DNA from: Helicostylum pulchrum
Taxonomy: Eukaryota; Mucoromycota; Mucoromycetes; Mucorales; Mucoraceae
Assembly (NCBI GenBank): GCA_025677825.1
Contig: JAIXMO010000023.1
Coordinates: 388,375 to 452,374 of the forward strand
Reading direction: 5' to 3'
Length of the DNA stretch: 64,000 bases
The notes under the pieces are model-generated. The model was not told the origin of the DNA, did no database searches, and saw only the letters and a list, made by a program, of their open reading frames with translations. Below are positions 34,969 to 46,253 of the stretch, one piece after another; position 1 is the stretch's first letter; each line of letters starts with the position of its first letter. A program made the translations under genes and the position numbers.

Positions 34969-37340
34969 ATGCCTTCGTCAGATCAAAAGATCATACATGC
35001 GGAGCAAGGCGTGATAAGGCCTACGATGGAAAATAACTCTAACGATCCAATGAGGTTTTTCGATAATGAAAAGGTTGAAGCTTATGACCAAACTGACGGC
35101 TCTTTCGAGACTACAGAAGATAAACATTCTGTTCATTCAGCAGCGCCAATTCGAGGACTTAGTGCTCGTCATATTCAAATGATTTCTCTCGGTGGCTGTA
35201 TTGGGTAATTGTTACTGCTATAAACATTGTAATATATTTTTCTCACGAGTAATTTTTTTTTCGTAGTACTGGTTTATTCTTGAACTCTGGTCAAAATATT
35301 GCGATTGTAAGAGAGAACTTTCTATTATATAACAGTAGAACAACGAACTAACTAGAAACAATAATAATCATTAGGCTGGACCTGCGGGAGCATTAATTTC
35401 TTACTGTGTTGGTAAGTTACACGTTTAAACTATATTGCGTTTTGAAACTAAAATATGTCATTTGTTTTAATAGTTGGTATCATGGTATGACAAAATAAAT
35501 AACAGGCATATCGTGAGAAGATGTGAGCGTAGGAAATACTAAATGTATATATATACATATATATATATCCTCCCTGTAGGTTTATTGTCTCATGACCTGT
35601 CTAGGAGAAATGGCGACTTACATGCCTGGTAAAGTAAATAATATTTCCTTACCTACAACCTTTTATTTATTTGTTTATATTTTATAGTTTCTGGTTCTTT
35701 CAATCATTATGCAACTCGATTTGTTGATCCTGCTTTTGGTTTTGCTCTCGGTTGGAATTACTGGTAAAATAGACACATGCACTATTTTTATTTATAATTG
35801 TTATTTTACTCACGCTAAATTCTACAATAGGCTTTCGGTAAGATTTACAAAACAAGATCATTTTAATAATACAGGTTACTCAAAATACATTTAATCTTCC
35901 TCTTTTGTACATATATATTCCATAGTGGGTACGTGTATTTTTTTTTTTTTGTATGTGTGCATAAAAAAATATACTAAAACCTTTTTTTTTTTTATTATTC
36001 TTAGGCCGTTACGATTGCTGCCGGTAAAGAATAGATAACAAAAAAAGAAAAAAAAAAGAGCGACAGTATTAACTTTTTTTTTACTTAGAAATTTCCGCTG
36101 CTGCTACCATCATTAATTGGTGGAAACCCGTACTTCCTGATCCCGCTTGGTCAACTATTTTCGTTATTATTATTTTACTTATCAACTTGGTGGGTGTTAA
36201 GCTCTTTGGTGAATTAGAATATTGGTTTGCACTTTTAAAGATTTTAATTGTTCTTGTCTTTATCATTATTGGTATGTATTTTTTTATTTTATTTTTAGCG
36301 TAACAATTGACTAATTAAGATGTGCAGCTTTATGTGTTACTACCGGTGGTCTTGGAGATGAAGTTATTGGTTTCAAGTATTGGAATGATCCTGGTGCCTT
36401 TGCCGGTGGTGGACTTGGTACCTTGAATGTCTTGCTTTCTGCTGGTTTCTCTTTTATGGGTACTGAAATTGTTGGTATTACTGCCGCTGAAGCCAAGAAC
36501 CCTACCAAGACTGTTCCTCGTGCTATTCGTAATACTTTCTGGCGTATCATTTTCTTTTACATTATTACCATCTTTTTGTTAGGTATGTGTTTACCTTGGA
36601 CTAATCCCGATTTGGCCAATGAAAGTGGTGATCCAGGAACTGCCTCTTTCACTCTCGTTTTCCTTCTTGCTGGTATTGATGTCGGTGCTCATATTATTAA
36701 CGCTGTTATTTTGATCAGTGTCTTGTCTGCTGCCAATTCTTCTCTTTATACTTGCTCTCGTACCTTATTAGGTCTTGCCAAAGATGGTAATGCACCTAGA
36801 TTTATGAGTAAGCTTAACCGTTATGGTGCTCCTTATTGGGCTGTTATCTGCTCTTCCGCTATTGGTTTCCTTTGTGTGTTTGCCTCTATCTATAGTGCAT
36901 CCGTTGCCTTTGTTTGGTTCTTGAGTATTACTGCTGTCAGTGGTTTTATTAGTTGGTGGGGTATTGCCGTTGTACATATCCGTTTCAGACAAGCCTTTAA
37001 AGCTCAAGAACGTAGTATGGACGATTTACCTTACAAAGCTTTTGCTTATCCCTACTCGGCCATTATTGCCATTATTCTTACTACATTTATTATTTTGGGT
37101 CAAGGTTATAATGCATTCTATCCCAAGTTCGATGGCCTCTTGTTCGTTCGAAACTACATTGGTCTTGTACCAGTCTTTGTTTGGTATGGATGCTATAAAC
37201 TTATCAAGAAATCAAAGGTTGTTCCTTTAGTAGACGTAGATTTCGAGACTGGACGTGTTACTCATCTTGATATGGAACAAGATAAACTCGCAGATGAAGT
37301 CTTGACTTGGTATGGTAAAATATTTGCTTGGATCGTATAA
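34969..37340 (+). CDS. Amino-acid permease (YAT family), with micro-exons
   Basis: Eleven exons close the frame at 557 aa: 34969-35204, 35267-35306, 35375-35411, 35474-35484, 35580-35628, 35688-35763, 35831-35837, 35936-35938, 36005-36023, 36089-36271, 36328-37340. An acidic N-terminus of about 65 residues precedes twelve predicted membrane helices. Landmarks are SLGGCIG/TGLFLNSGQNIA, AGPAGALISY, CLGEMATYMP/VSGSFNHYA, GWNYWLSWAVTIAAEISAA and GTEIVGITAAEAKNP. The 3-nt exon supplies the Trp of LSW, conserved as YS/NW in this family. The protein imports amino acids across the plasma membrane. A transposon inserted 168 bp upstream may affect its expression. Confidence 0.92.
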
Positions 37341-37576
37341 GAAAAAAAGAAAAAAATCTCCCCCTCAATTTTACCATCTTTTTTTTTATTTTTTTCTTTA
37401 TGTATTATAATTCCCCAAAAATAAAAATAAAATAACTTCAATCTATCATTTATCCCCCCTTTTTATATGTTCGTTTATATGTATAATATATATTTTACAC
37501 TGTATCATCACTACAAAAACAAAACAAAAAACATGAGTTGGTTTAACACTATTTTCGTATCTGATTTACTTACTAC

Positions 37577-37603
37577 AAAAAAAAAAAAAAAAAAAAAAAA
37601 AAA
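37577..37603 (+). repeat. A27 homopolymer
   Basis: Twenty-seven A on the plus strand at the 3' end of the minus-strand UBE2W gene, read there as a T27 tract. It could act as a polypyrimidine tract for an extra 3' intron. Confidence 0.8.
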
Positions 37604-37604
37604 G

Positions 37605-38537
37605 TTAGTCAAGTTTACACAAATTCATTATACACATTTCATTATAGTTATTTACCTGAAAAGCCCACGCTGTCTTTTTTGGTGATGCAGATGCACTTCT
37701 GATGTAAATATCGTTATCTGGTGGAAGTTCCTATCGTAATAAACTGCGTAAGAAACTACATCATGTTCTCTTTCTCTGTGTTTCTACGTTACTTTCTTTG
37801 TGCAGCTAGATATCATTGATATAATTGATAAACAGACATGAGCAACTGTTTGAACTGGCGACCAATCTTTATAAAGAATATTTAAGCAAATGTGTCCATT
37901 CGAATAAATCTACATGGTAATAATTGAGTTAAGTTTTTGTTTCCAAAATAACTATAAAAATCTTTTACACTGCATGAAAAAATAAGGTTAGCAACAATAA
38001 TTAATCGAAAAAAAGATATTTGGTCTTACTGAGGATGGACAGGAATATAAGGCTTAATAAACACTACATCAGGTGCTTCCAATGGATACTGTGTTGTGAA
38101 CCGAAACTACACAGTATAATCGTCTGTAAGCGAACAACAAAATGAAAAGGTTTTGTTTTGTTTTGTTTATAGAACAATTTGATATACCTCTAGTTTGAAT
38201 TCTTCACCCTACAGATACAAAAAATTATTACCTTGATGTACGTTTTTTATTGTAATTTATTTATTACCTCGTAAATAGTACCTGGTGCACCAGTTAACCT
38301 AACCTTCCACCTATAATAGTCATTAGTATACATTTATAAAGAAAAATATGCCGTTCAAGTGGAGGAAAAAAAAGGTATACTTTTTCAAGTTTTCGGCTTC
38401 TTCTACTACAACTCCCTCGGGTGGGTTTTTATTGAGATCTAGAGTAATAGAACTTGTTAACAAGAATATTTCCAGCCTGACAAGTACTATTTACCTCGAA
38501 GCTCTTTTGTTAGTCTTTTGATATAAATAGCAGACAT
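37605..38537 (-). CDS. UBE2W: UBE2W-type ubiquitin-conjugating enzyme E2
   Basis: Exons 38537-38495, 38438-38381, 38310-38268, 38208-38188, 38106-38030, 37969, 37909-37793 and 37730-37656 give 145 codons in frame. If not spliced again the frame runs to TAA 37605-37607 (161 aa). Landmarks are WKVRLTGAPGTIYEGEEF, FRFTTQYPLEAPDVVF, IPVHPHIYSNGHICLNILY with the catalytic Cys, KDWSPVQTVAHVCLSIISMI and PPDNDIYIRSASASPKKTAW. These are the marks of UBE2W, which attaches ubiquitin to protein N-termini. The His codon of HPH needs a single T at 37969 spliced between two introns of 60 and 59 nt. The exact C-terminus is uncertain. Confidence 0.88.
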
Positions 38538-38752
38538 ATTAAAATTGATTAACTTCGCGTTATTTAATAAAGTGAAAAAGAAAAACGTGAAAAAGGAAAA
38601 AAGAAAAAAGAAAAAAGAAAAAAAAAGAAAGCGGCATAAGAGGGGGAGGAACCCTCCAACAGTCACGTAGCATCAGTTTTTATGAAGTATAGAATTTTAT
38701 TATTTACAAGTTGCTTGAAAAAAAAAAAAAAGAGGTCATATAGTATAATAGT

Positions 38753-41005
38753 TTACTTCTTCTTCCAGACAGCGTCACAGACTTGGACGACTTCCCACAT
38801 AGGTCTAACATCATGAACTCTCATAATATTAGCACCACCAGCAACACAAGCAGCCACTGCACCAGCAGTTCCAAAGGTTCTCTTTTCAGCCTCATTTACA
38901 CCTGTGACACTACCTATAAATTTCTTACGACTGATACCGACTAAAGAAGGAAGTCCGCGTAACAATGAATCTTGACCTTGAGACATATCGGCTAAATGAC
39001 GCAGTAATTCCATATCTTGTTCTGCAGTCTTTGCAAAACCTACACCAGGATCAATGATAATATTCCAACGATGAACACCAGCAGCAATAGCTCTTTGAAC
39101 TAGTACATTTAATACATAAGATACATCACTAACAACATCATTGTTTTCATAGGTTGTGTTTTCTTCAGACATCATGGTTTGAGCATCGCCACGCATATGC
39201 ATTAAGCAAACAGGTACTTGACATTCAGCCATGACTTGAAGCATCTTGGGATCACGAGAACCACCACTAATATCATTAATCAGACTAGCGCCGGCATCTA
39301 CAGCAGCTTTAGCAACAGAGGCACGGAAGGTGTCAATAGAGATTGGTAAATCAAAGCCAGATTGACGTAACTTGGCAATAATAGGTACTACACGACGAAT
39401 TTCTTCTTCTTCTGGGAAGCTGTCATCGGCACCAGGACGAGTAGACATGCCACCAATATCGATAATATCAGCACCTTCTTCTTTCATACGCCATGCAGCG
39501 GCAGTAGCGGCTTCAATATCACTATGTTTACCACCATCTGAAAAGCTATCAGGTGTAACGTTCAAAATACCCATAATAAATGTCTTTTCGTTCCACTTCC
39601 ATAATTGATTTTGAATAGGTGCTACTTTATCAATCTTGAGAGAACCTTGTTCACTTTCAGCAGTTACCTTTAATAATTGAGATAATAATTGACCGTTGGT
39701 TTTAAACAAGCGAGGGTGTTCCATATCGCGAGCAATATCACAAAGTGGCCAAAGTACAAATTCTCGTTCAGCCATTAATTTATGAGGAATAATCAAGTGT
39801 TCACCATCTTCTAATACCAAATCATTATAGAACAAAATATCAAGATCGATAGGTCTAGGCCCGTTTCTAAAGCTAGGAAGGCGACCTAAAGTGTTTTCGG
39901 TTTCCTTTAAATTTTCTAATAATTGATGAGGGGTAAGACTAGTAGCGATTTTACAGACACCGTTCAAAAAAGCAGGTTGATCAATATAATACATGGGAGG
40001 AGTTTCATACAAGAAACTGGTATCCAATACTACACTACTACATTCCTTTTCCAGCAAAGAAAATGCCTTATTGATATTATCGACACGATCACCAATATTG
40101 GATCCAAAGGCGATATAAGCAGTTTGGGTATAATTAGCAGGAACTTCTTTAGTATAATGCAATTTTCCAGCAGAATGAATAAACTTTTGGCCTGCCTTTT
40201 CTTCAGCTTCTAATACGCGTTTTAACCAAACACGGTCACGGGTTACCTCAATACCAGAACAATCAGCAAATAAAATAGCACTAGGCTTTTCAACACGAAC
40301 AGATATCTTGTTTACATGACACTTTTCAAGAGCTAAACGAGCGACGGTTACACCAAAGGCTTCAATTGTCTTGTACCCAGATGCTTCAATATGACGAGTC
40401 AAAGTACGAACAATGGTTCTTAAATTATAAGCCTTGTTTTTATCATTGTCAGCAGCAGTGTTTAAACCACGAGGAAAAACTTTTAGATTGATAACGACTA
40501 CTTGCTTCTCCTCACGTTCCCAAGGGTTGACACCCACAATTGTATGAAGACGTAAATCTCTTACAAAGATTTCATCCGCTACACCCAACCCTGATACTTG
40601 ACCTGTTGTTTCCACAATATCCTTATCTTCAAAATCTTCAATAGCACGAGCTAATTTGACACCAGAAGCAGCAGCGTGTAATAAAGCTTTAGGTTGTTCT
40701 ACAGTCACTTGGGTTCTTTTGGCACCAAATTGAACACAGCAGAGTTTGACGACGGCGTGAGCTAAGGCCTCTAAAGAAGAAAATGTACAGGTTTCGCCCA
40801 ACTTGGTTATAGCCTTTGTGACGTGACCGTAATGAATGGTGTTTGTAACATGGTCTGTATCGCCAGCAGCGGATATATCAGTGAACAATTCAACAGAAAT
40901 GACTACAGGTTGTGATTTAAGTCTTTGCCATGCTTCTACACCAGCTACATTCTTGAGAACCAAGTTCTTTACAAGGATTTTATCGTATTGATTCTCCTCT
41001 GCCAT
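38753..41005 (-). CDS. FOL1: Trifunctional folate enzyme DHNA / HPPK / DHPS
   Basis: A single 750-aa exon. Two tandem dihydroneopterin-aldolase domains come first (about residues 5-125 and 140-265, each with a VAGVEAWQR/IVGVNPWERE start). Next is hydroxymethyl-dihydropterin pyrophosphokinase (about 300-430: YIAFGSNIGDRVDNI, RPIDLDILFYND). Last is dihydropteroate synthase (about 478-745: ILNVTPDSFSDGG, DIIDIGGMSTRPGA, LVGISRKKFIGSVTG). This is the fungal FOL1 order, covering three consecutive steps of folate synthesis and including the sulfonamide target. It is intronless, in contrast to its neighbours. All key motifs are intact. Confidence 0.97.
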   Translation of the reverse strand: MAEENQYDKILVKNLVLKNVAGVEAWQRLKSQPVVISVELFTDISAAGDTDHVTNTIHYGHVTKAITKLGETCTFSSLEALAHAVVKLCCVQFGAKRTQVTVEQPKALLHAAASGVKLARAIEDFEDKDIVETTGQVSGLGVADEIFVRDLRLHTIVGVNPWEREEKQVVVINLKVFPRGLNTAADNDKNKAYNLRTIVRTLTRHIEASGYKTIEAFGVTVARLALEKCHVNKISVRVEKPSAILFADCSGIEVTRDRVWLKRVLEAEEKAGQKFIHSAGKLHYTKEVPANYTQTAYIAFGSNIGDRVDNINKAFSLLEKECSSVVLDTSFLYETPPMYYIDQPAFLNGVCKIATSLTPHQLLENLKETENTLGRLPSFRNGPRPIDLDILFYNDLVLEDGEHLIIPHKLMAEREFVLWPLCDIARDMEHPRLFKTNGQLLSQLLKVTAESEQGSLKIDKVAPIQNQLWKWNEKTFIMGILNVTPDSFSDGGKHSDIEAATAAAWRMKEEGADIIDIGGMSTRPGADDSFPEEEEIRRVVPIIAKLRQSGFDLPISIDTFRASVAKAAVDAGASLINDISGGSRDPKMLQVMAECQVPVCLMHMRGDAQTMMSEENTTYENNDVVSDVSYVLNVLVQRAIAAGVHRWNIIIDPGVGFAKTAEQDMELLRHLADMSQGQDSLLRGLPSLVGISRKKFIGSVTGVNEAEKRTFGTAGAVAACVAGGANIMRVHDVRPMWEVVQVCDAVWKKK

Positions 41006-41460
41006 AGTTTGAAGTACTTACGGGGAAAAAGAAGACAAGGGAATAAAAAAAAAGGGAAGATTTGCTTTTTTTTTATTCGCAGCATCTTAACCCAGAGATG
41101 TGATGCACTTTTTTTTATCGTGACTGGAGTTATCTGCCAATGAAATGGTATCTTTTTTTTTCACTTTGCGCAATTTCAGAATATCTTGAATGTAACCATT
41201 GGTCTAAAACCTTTGGTCGCATCTATTTCATGCGAAAAAAAAAAAAGATCTTTTTTTTCTGGGTGCAATATCTTTTTACTGCTTTATTTTTTTTTTGGTA
41301 AATGTTAAGGGGAATGAAAGGCTGAATCTATTTTTTTTTTTCTGTAAATCATTTGTATGTATATGTGAACAAAGTTTATTAGATTTTGGAAAATAAGCTT
41401 AATCTTGGTCTGTTATACATTATTTTCCGAAATTATTAGTTCACTTATCGAAAAAAAATA
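41006..41460. other. FOL1 upstream region
   Basis: About 455 bp between the FOL1 start and the tandem repeat beside the Fanzor gene. It contains many A/T homopolymers and presumably the FOL1 promoter. No gene is seen. Confidence 0.45.
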
Positions 41461-41545
41461 GGCTCACAAAATGAAAAAAATTAGGTTTACAATGTGAAAA
41501 AAAATTAGGTTCATAATGTGAAAAAATTCAGGTTCATTATGCATT
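41461..41545 (+). repeat. About 24-bp tandem repeat, four imperfect copies
   Basis: Units of the form TTAGGTTCATAATGTGAAAA are repeated at about 41461, 41481, 41504 and 41528 with small changes (GGCTCACAAAATG, GGTTTACAATGTG, GGTTCATAATGTG, GGTTCATTATGC). They lie 56 bp downstream of the Fanzor stop, where guide-RNA and element ends occur in TnpB/Fanzor systems. Confidence 0.65.
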
Positions 41546-41600
41546 TGGTTAAAACTTACTCTGTATCTTGATGGGTTACAGCGATAACTGCACGGGAAAA

Positions 41601-43742
41601 TTACTTTTTGTTTTGAGTGCCAGGGATGGAGGAAGAAGCTGATGCTTTTCTTTCGAGGTTTGGTCTTGTTGTTGAAAGCGATTGGTTGTTTGTCTTGCGT
41701 ACAAAACTTTCAGGCCTAATACCGTTTTCCCGCAAACTAAACAAAATATGTCTAAAATTCAATGTTGCAGCCATATCTCTGTTGTAAAAACGACGACGAA
41801 CTAGAGATTCCTTGCTATATTGTAGACAGTTTTCATTGGTACATCTACAAGTTTCAAACTGGTTGTCAGTTTCATAGTATTTTAGATATTAACATATTGT
41901 GTTTAACCTTAGCAAACCACGACATATTACAGTAGGATTTTTAGTTCGTCTAAACGGCCTAGGGTTTTTAACTTCTTTAAATTTTTCTAAGGTAGTACCA
42001 TCTTTGCAAGAAGGACATAATGAGGAAGTTTTGAACTCATCCAACAAATAGACCTTGAATCCTTCTTTTCTGAGCATGTTTCTTATTCCTACTCCTTTGG
42101 TGGGTTAGTGGTACTTCACATTTGCTGCGGTCCAGTTGCCTATGATAATTACAGAGTCTTGTCCAAACTTTTGTCTAAGCTTTTTAGCTAATCGCTGTTC
42201 TGATTGCTTCATGTTAATAATACTTGAAAGCTTCATTTTGCGAAAAGGTAAACGGTCAACAGCTCTGACTCCTGGAGATATATCTTCATTGATGTAGTAG
42301 TTGTTTAAGCCTTCAGACACATTTTCTCTAGCTTCTAGATATTTTACGAAATTTTCCTTGTTGACAGAAGTGGCATGATGGTAAGAAAAAGAAAGTTCAG
42401 CAGCGATCACTTCATCAGGCTTAAAACGGTTATGGAGCTTTCTAAACTTTCTGGACTTTGTTTCAACTCCTTTCTGGTTACTTGTGTATCTGTAGACCAT
42501 TTTGGTTTGGGAAGTGCTATTTTCATGCATACAGTATAGTAGGTCTCTTCGACCGGGATCAACCAAAACGCATTTACCAACATCAGCAAGAAGGTCTTCT
42601 TTTTTTAGATCTTCTATATATTTGAAGGAATCTTTGTCTTCTAATTGTTTTTTACTCTTCTTACCGCCTCTTTTCCTTGGATCATAGTTCTGTTTAAGAA
42701 TAGACACGCCTGCGCCGTCAGTATATATCATTCCTCTAAACTTCATTTGTTTATCAGGACCTTGTGGTTCCATTCCTTTTGAATTGAGATTAATAGCTCC
42801 ACCCTAAACTACTTGCTTGTCCAGATGCGTCAAGACCATGTTTTTTAAAATTTGAGTATTCAAAATTAAGGTGTCGATTGTCATATAGCAGGGAATAAAC
42901 GTAGTTCTTATAGGAAAGCAGTTTATAGATTTTCCACCTTGCAAAGCTTCACACGTTTTAGCGATTTGGTAATAAGCCCTTAAATGCTTTACAATATTTG
43001 CCTTGCAATCATAAAAGATGGAGCCTTTCTCGAACTTGTAATCTTCAGAGTAACAACCAATAAAACTTCTAATAATGTTCATATCATTTTGACCTAAAAA
43101 TTCTGAAGTAGCATCCTCTAATTTTTTTGAAGATACAGCTAACTTGACTTTGTTCATTTGACTGTAAACGTTCCGTCTATCTTCTTTGGACTTGCCAGCC
43201 TCCTGTAACCTATCCTTCTTTTTCATTATTAAGTTTAACATCTTCCTCAACTTGTTTCCAAAATTAGAAGTAACATTGTTGATATAAGCAGTACGGATTT
43301 TGGTTACTTCGTAGTTCGCTATCTGTTGTCCGTATTTTAGATCGATAGGTTTGTAGGATGTACGTTCAAGAAAAGTTTCTCTATGCTTGTTTATAATTAT
43401 TTTGAATGTTTCCAGTTTCTCCGTTTTCTTTCGCTTTTCCATCTTGTACGCACTTAATAACGACATAAAGACTTCTCTGAAAAAATCCTCATTGATGAGA
43501 TCTTCCAAATTGAATACATTATCGGTGTTATCATCCTCCAGCTCGTTAACAAATATAAATTTCAAAAAGAAGTATGTGTGTGTCACAGTGATATTAACAT
43601 TCTTCACCAGTTCCATAAGACGCTGCTTGTATGCATCCTTCCAACCTATACCAGTAATTGAGCTTTTAATTACTACTAATTTCTGTGGCGGTTCCATCAT
43701 AAGAAAACAATAATGAAAAGAAAAAGAGGGGTTTGACATCAT
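41601..43742 (-). pseudogene. Fanzor (eukaryotic TnpB-like RNA-guided nuclease), two in-frame stops
   Basis: The frame runs from 43742 through one intron (41907-41845) to TAA 41601-41603, 692 codons. The C-terminal half shows the RuvC core: VLVDPGRRDLLYCM (RuvC-I Asp), VIIIGNWTAANVKYH where TnpB has Glu-Asp, LLDEFKTSSLCPSC (first zinc pair) and, after the intron, RCTNENC (second pair). NRDMAATLNF (RuvC-III Asp) closes it. Two stops interrupt an otherwise unbroken frame, TAG 42804-42806 before GGAINLNSKG and TAA 42105-42107 just after NVKYH. No frameshift is present, so inactivation is recent or stops are read through. Known Fanzors cut DNA guided by an RNA from the element's end. Confidence 0.85.
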
Positions 43743-46253
43743 TATAACCTTTGCAAGTCACTGATGTATTTTTTGTTTAAGCCTTTTTGACTGATTAATT
43801 TTTTGATCCCATCGTTGTAAAAAGACCAGTTAAAGTCATTGTCGTACTGTAGTATAATTACGCTAATAAATATAATAGTATTACGCTATACAATACTCAT
43901 AAAGAAAATCCAACCGTTTTTAAAAGTCCTTGCATGGTAAGACTTGGAGGGGGGGAGGGATTGTTTTTGTCTTTTAGGGTGTCTCAATCAATGAAATCCC
44001 CTTATTTATGTCTGGCTGATGTTTGAAACACAGGCAAAACGCAATGTAAAAAAGAGAATCAGATTGTTAGGTGGAACACCAAGTGTACATTCATCGAGTA
44101 TAACTGAAGTATGCTGCTTGTGTATCCCAAGTTGAACGATATTATTTCCTCGAACTTTGAAGCAATTTTTTTCAAAAAGTGCGCCAATAATTTAGGGAAA
44201 TAGTGTATAAAACAACATATTCCGCTAATTACACAATCTTTGAATTTAAGTTTGTGTGACAGTAATGGCATTATTCCGTCAAAAAGATTTGTCACTTCTG
44301 TCCGTCAAATTTTATCATTTCGTTTTATCTTTTGGATCTAAAAAAAAAAGAAGTATTTGGTGCGTTAAGTATATGTAAAGATTATCAAATAGTTTGGATG
44401 TGAGGAAAAATAAAAATATACCTCAAAGTGTATGTAAAACCTACTGACCAGATACTCGGAAACGTGTATTCCTATCTATAACAGAGTAATGAGTGTATTG
44501 TAAACACAAGAGAGAAAGGTAGGGAACCAATATATGCAGCTATAAAAATGTATGGTATATTGAATAAAATCTATCTGGTTTTATGCATTGTCTTGTATCT
44601 TTCGGTATGTACGATATAAAATGGCAGTGAGGGCGTGCGTGTAAGGGAGACATGACCCTTTTTTTAGATGTGATACAAATCCTCTATAAATGCTACTGGA
44701 ATTAGTGCAATGGGGCCATTAACAACAAGCGATTAGTTATTAGCATTGACAAAGAAAAGGACGATCCATTTTTTTTCAGGGAGCGTGTACTTGAAAGGGT
44801 TTAACTTGAAATTTAATAAAATAACGTGTAAAGGGGATGAACAATAATCAAATATGCTATTGTACTTTATATTAACCACCAAAATAAACAATTTTTTGGA
44901 GTTAGTACTTTTATTTTTTGAAGTGTACTAATATATAATTTGTTCTTTAAAAGGTGGAATTATCAAATAATAACTAAGATATTACTATTATTATTGAAAC
45001 GGATAAATAACATCAAGTGGCAAAAATAGTATATTCCCTTTTTTTTTTCCCGAGTAGTTTCATGTTGTGCTTGGTGAGTGTAATTAGATTAGTAGATCGG
45101 TGCATATGTGTGTACAACAACTGTCATAATGTGCTATGAAGGAAAAAGGAAGGTTAATAGGTAAATAAATTGTTGTTCAGCGTATTTAGTGGAACTTTAT
45201 CTCGGGTTTGACAAAAAATACATACTTGAATAAAAGAAAAGCTGGGGGATAGGGGAGGATAGTAACCCTTTAGAATAACTTAAGTCAACGCCACGAGGGT
45301 TAGTTTTTGTTAGCACAGGGCCGATAAAATAACCGCACTTGAGCAAATGCAAAATAAAGTACAGATGAAATGATTCTTTTTCTGATTTAAGAAACGGACG
45401 AACATTTTCCGTCTTCTCAAGTGGTAATAGTGGTGTAAGTATACATATATTCTGAGAGATAGAGTACCAAAAGACTTCTTATGTAACGATACTTATCACA
45501 AGTTTAATATAAAACGTATAAGTACAGTGTAACAGCATCGGGTTAACCTTTTGGTGCGTTTTACCCAAATCAAGTAATTTTAAGTTGACCTCTATTCCAG
45601 GGGAAAATAGGAAACTGATTTAGGACCTTTTTTTTTAAAGGAGATCCAATAACGAATACAGATCTAAAATTCTCAAAAGAGATGCCCGTATGGTATTTAG
45701 ATTAAAATGTGTTTGACCAATAAGTGAAAAAGAAGGGGAGAAGGGTTTGCAGTCCCAAGGCATGTATTATATCATTCAACAAGAGAGCTCGTGCAGTGGC
45801 GGTTAAACGAATTAACCAAAAAATATAAATGATCCAAAAAGAGGTCTTTTATCGTATGATGGTACACAAATCAAAGGGTGTAATTAATCATGTAATATGT
45901 ATATACATGCTTGGACTAAAAAAAACAACTTTTGCCTTGTTAAATAACCACCTTTATAATGCTGTATCAAGAACCACGTCTTTATTTTTTAATAAGAAAA
46001 CAATGAATTCAAATGAGTGATTTTAATTGATGGGTGAATAATATTACCGAAATTTATTTTGGAGGCGGACTTTATAGGAATAGCCGTGAATTCCACCAAT
46101 GACAGGTTGTATAGGCCCGGATAGATATCTTGTAACAAGTGTAACAATGAAGTTCTCATGTCTACATATAAATATGATCTGGTTTAATCTCACACTTTTT
46201 TCTTTTTCTTTTTCTTTTTCTATTACAAATCAGAAAATATATACAAATATATA
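43743..46253. other. 2.5-kb gene-free region
   Basis: No frame with recognisable content. Frames at 44059-44295 and 45829-46020 are AT-driven. It contains a mariner-end remnant near 44.2 kb and, at the right end, the promoter of the MFS gene with a CTTTTT-repeat leader (46200-46225). An RNA gene or a decayed element could hide here unnoticed. Confidence 0.4.
44166..44210 (+). repeat. Solo remnant of a Tc1/mariner end
   Basis: TTTTTTTCAAAAAGTGCGCC followed by AATAATTTAGGGAAATAGTGTATA closely matches the right end of the mariner copy at 61771-61812 in the same orientation. No transposase remains beside it. Confidence 0.6.

Noticed and set aside
42105..42806. Introns explaining the two Fanzor stops
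   Set aside because: No GT...AG pair of realistic length spans either stop while keeping frame, and the surrounding codons are conserved Fanzor sequence.
45829..46020. 63-codon ORF in the gene desert
   Set aside because: No recognisable feature and no promoter-like context.
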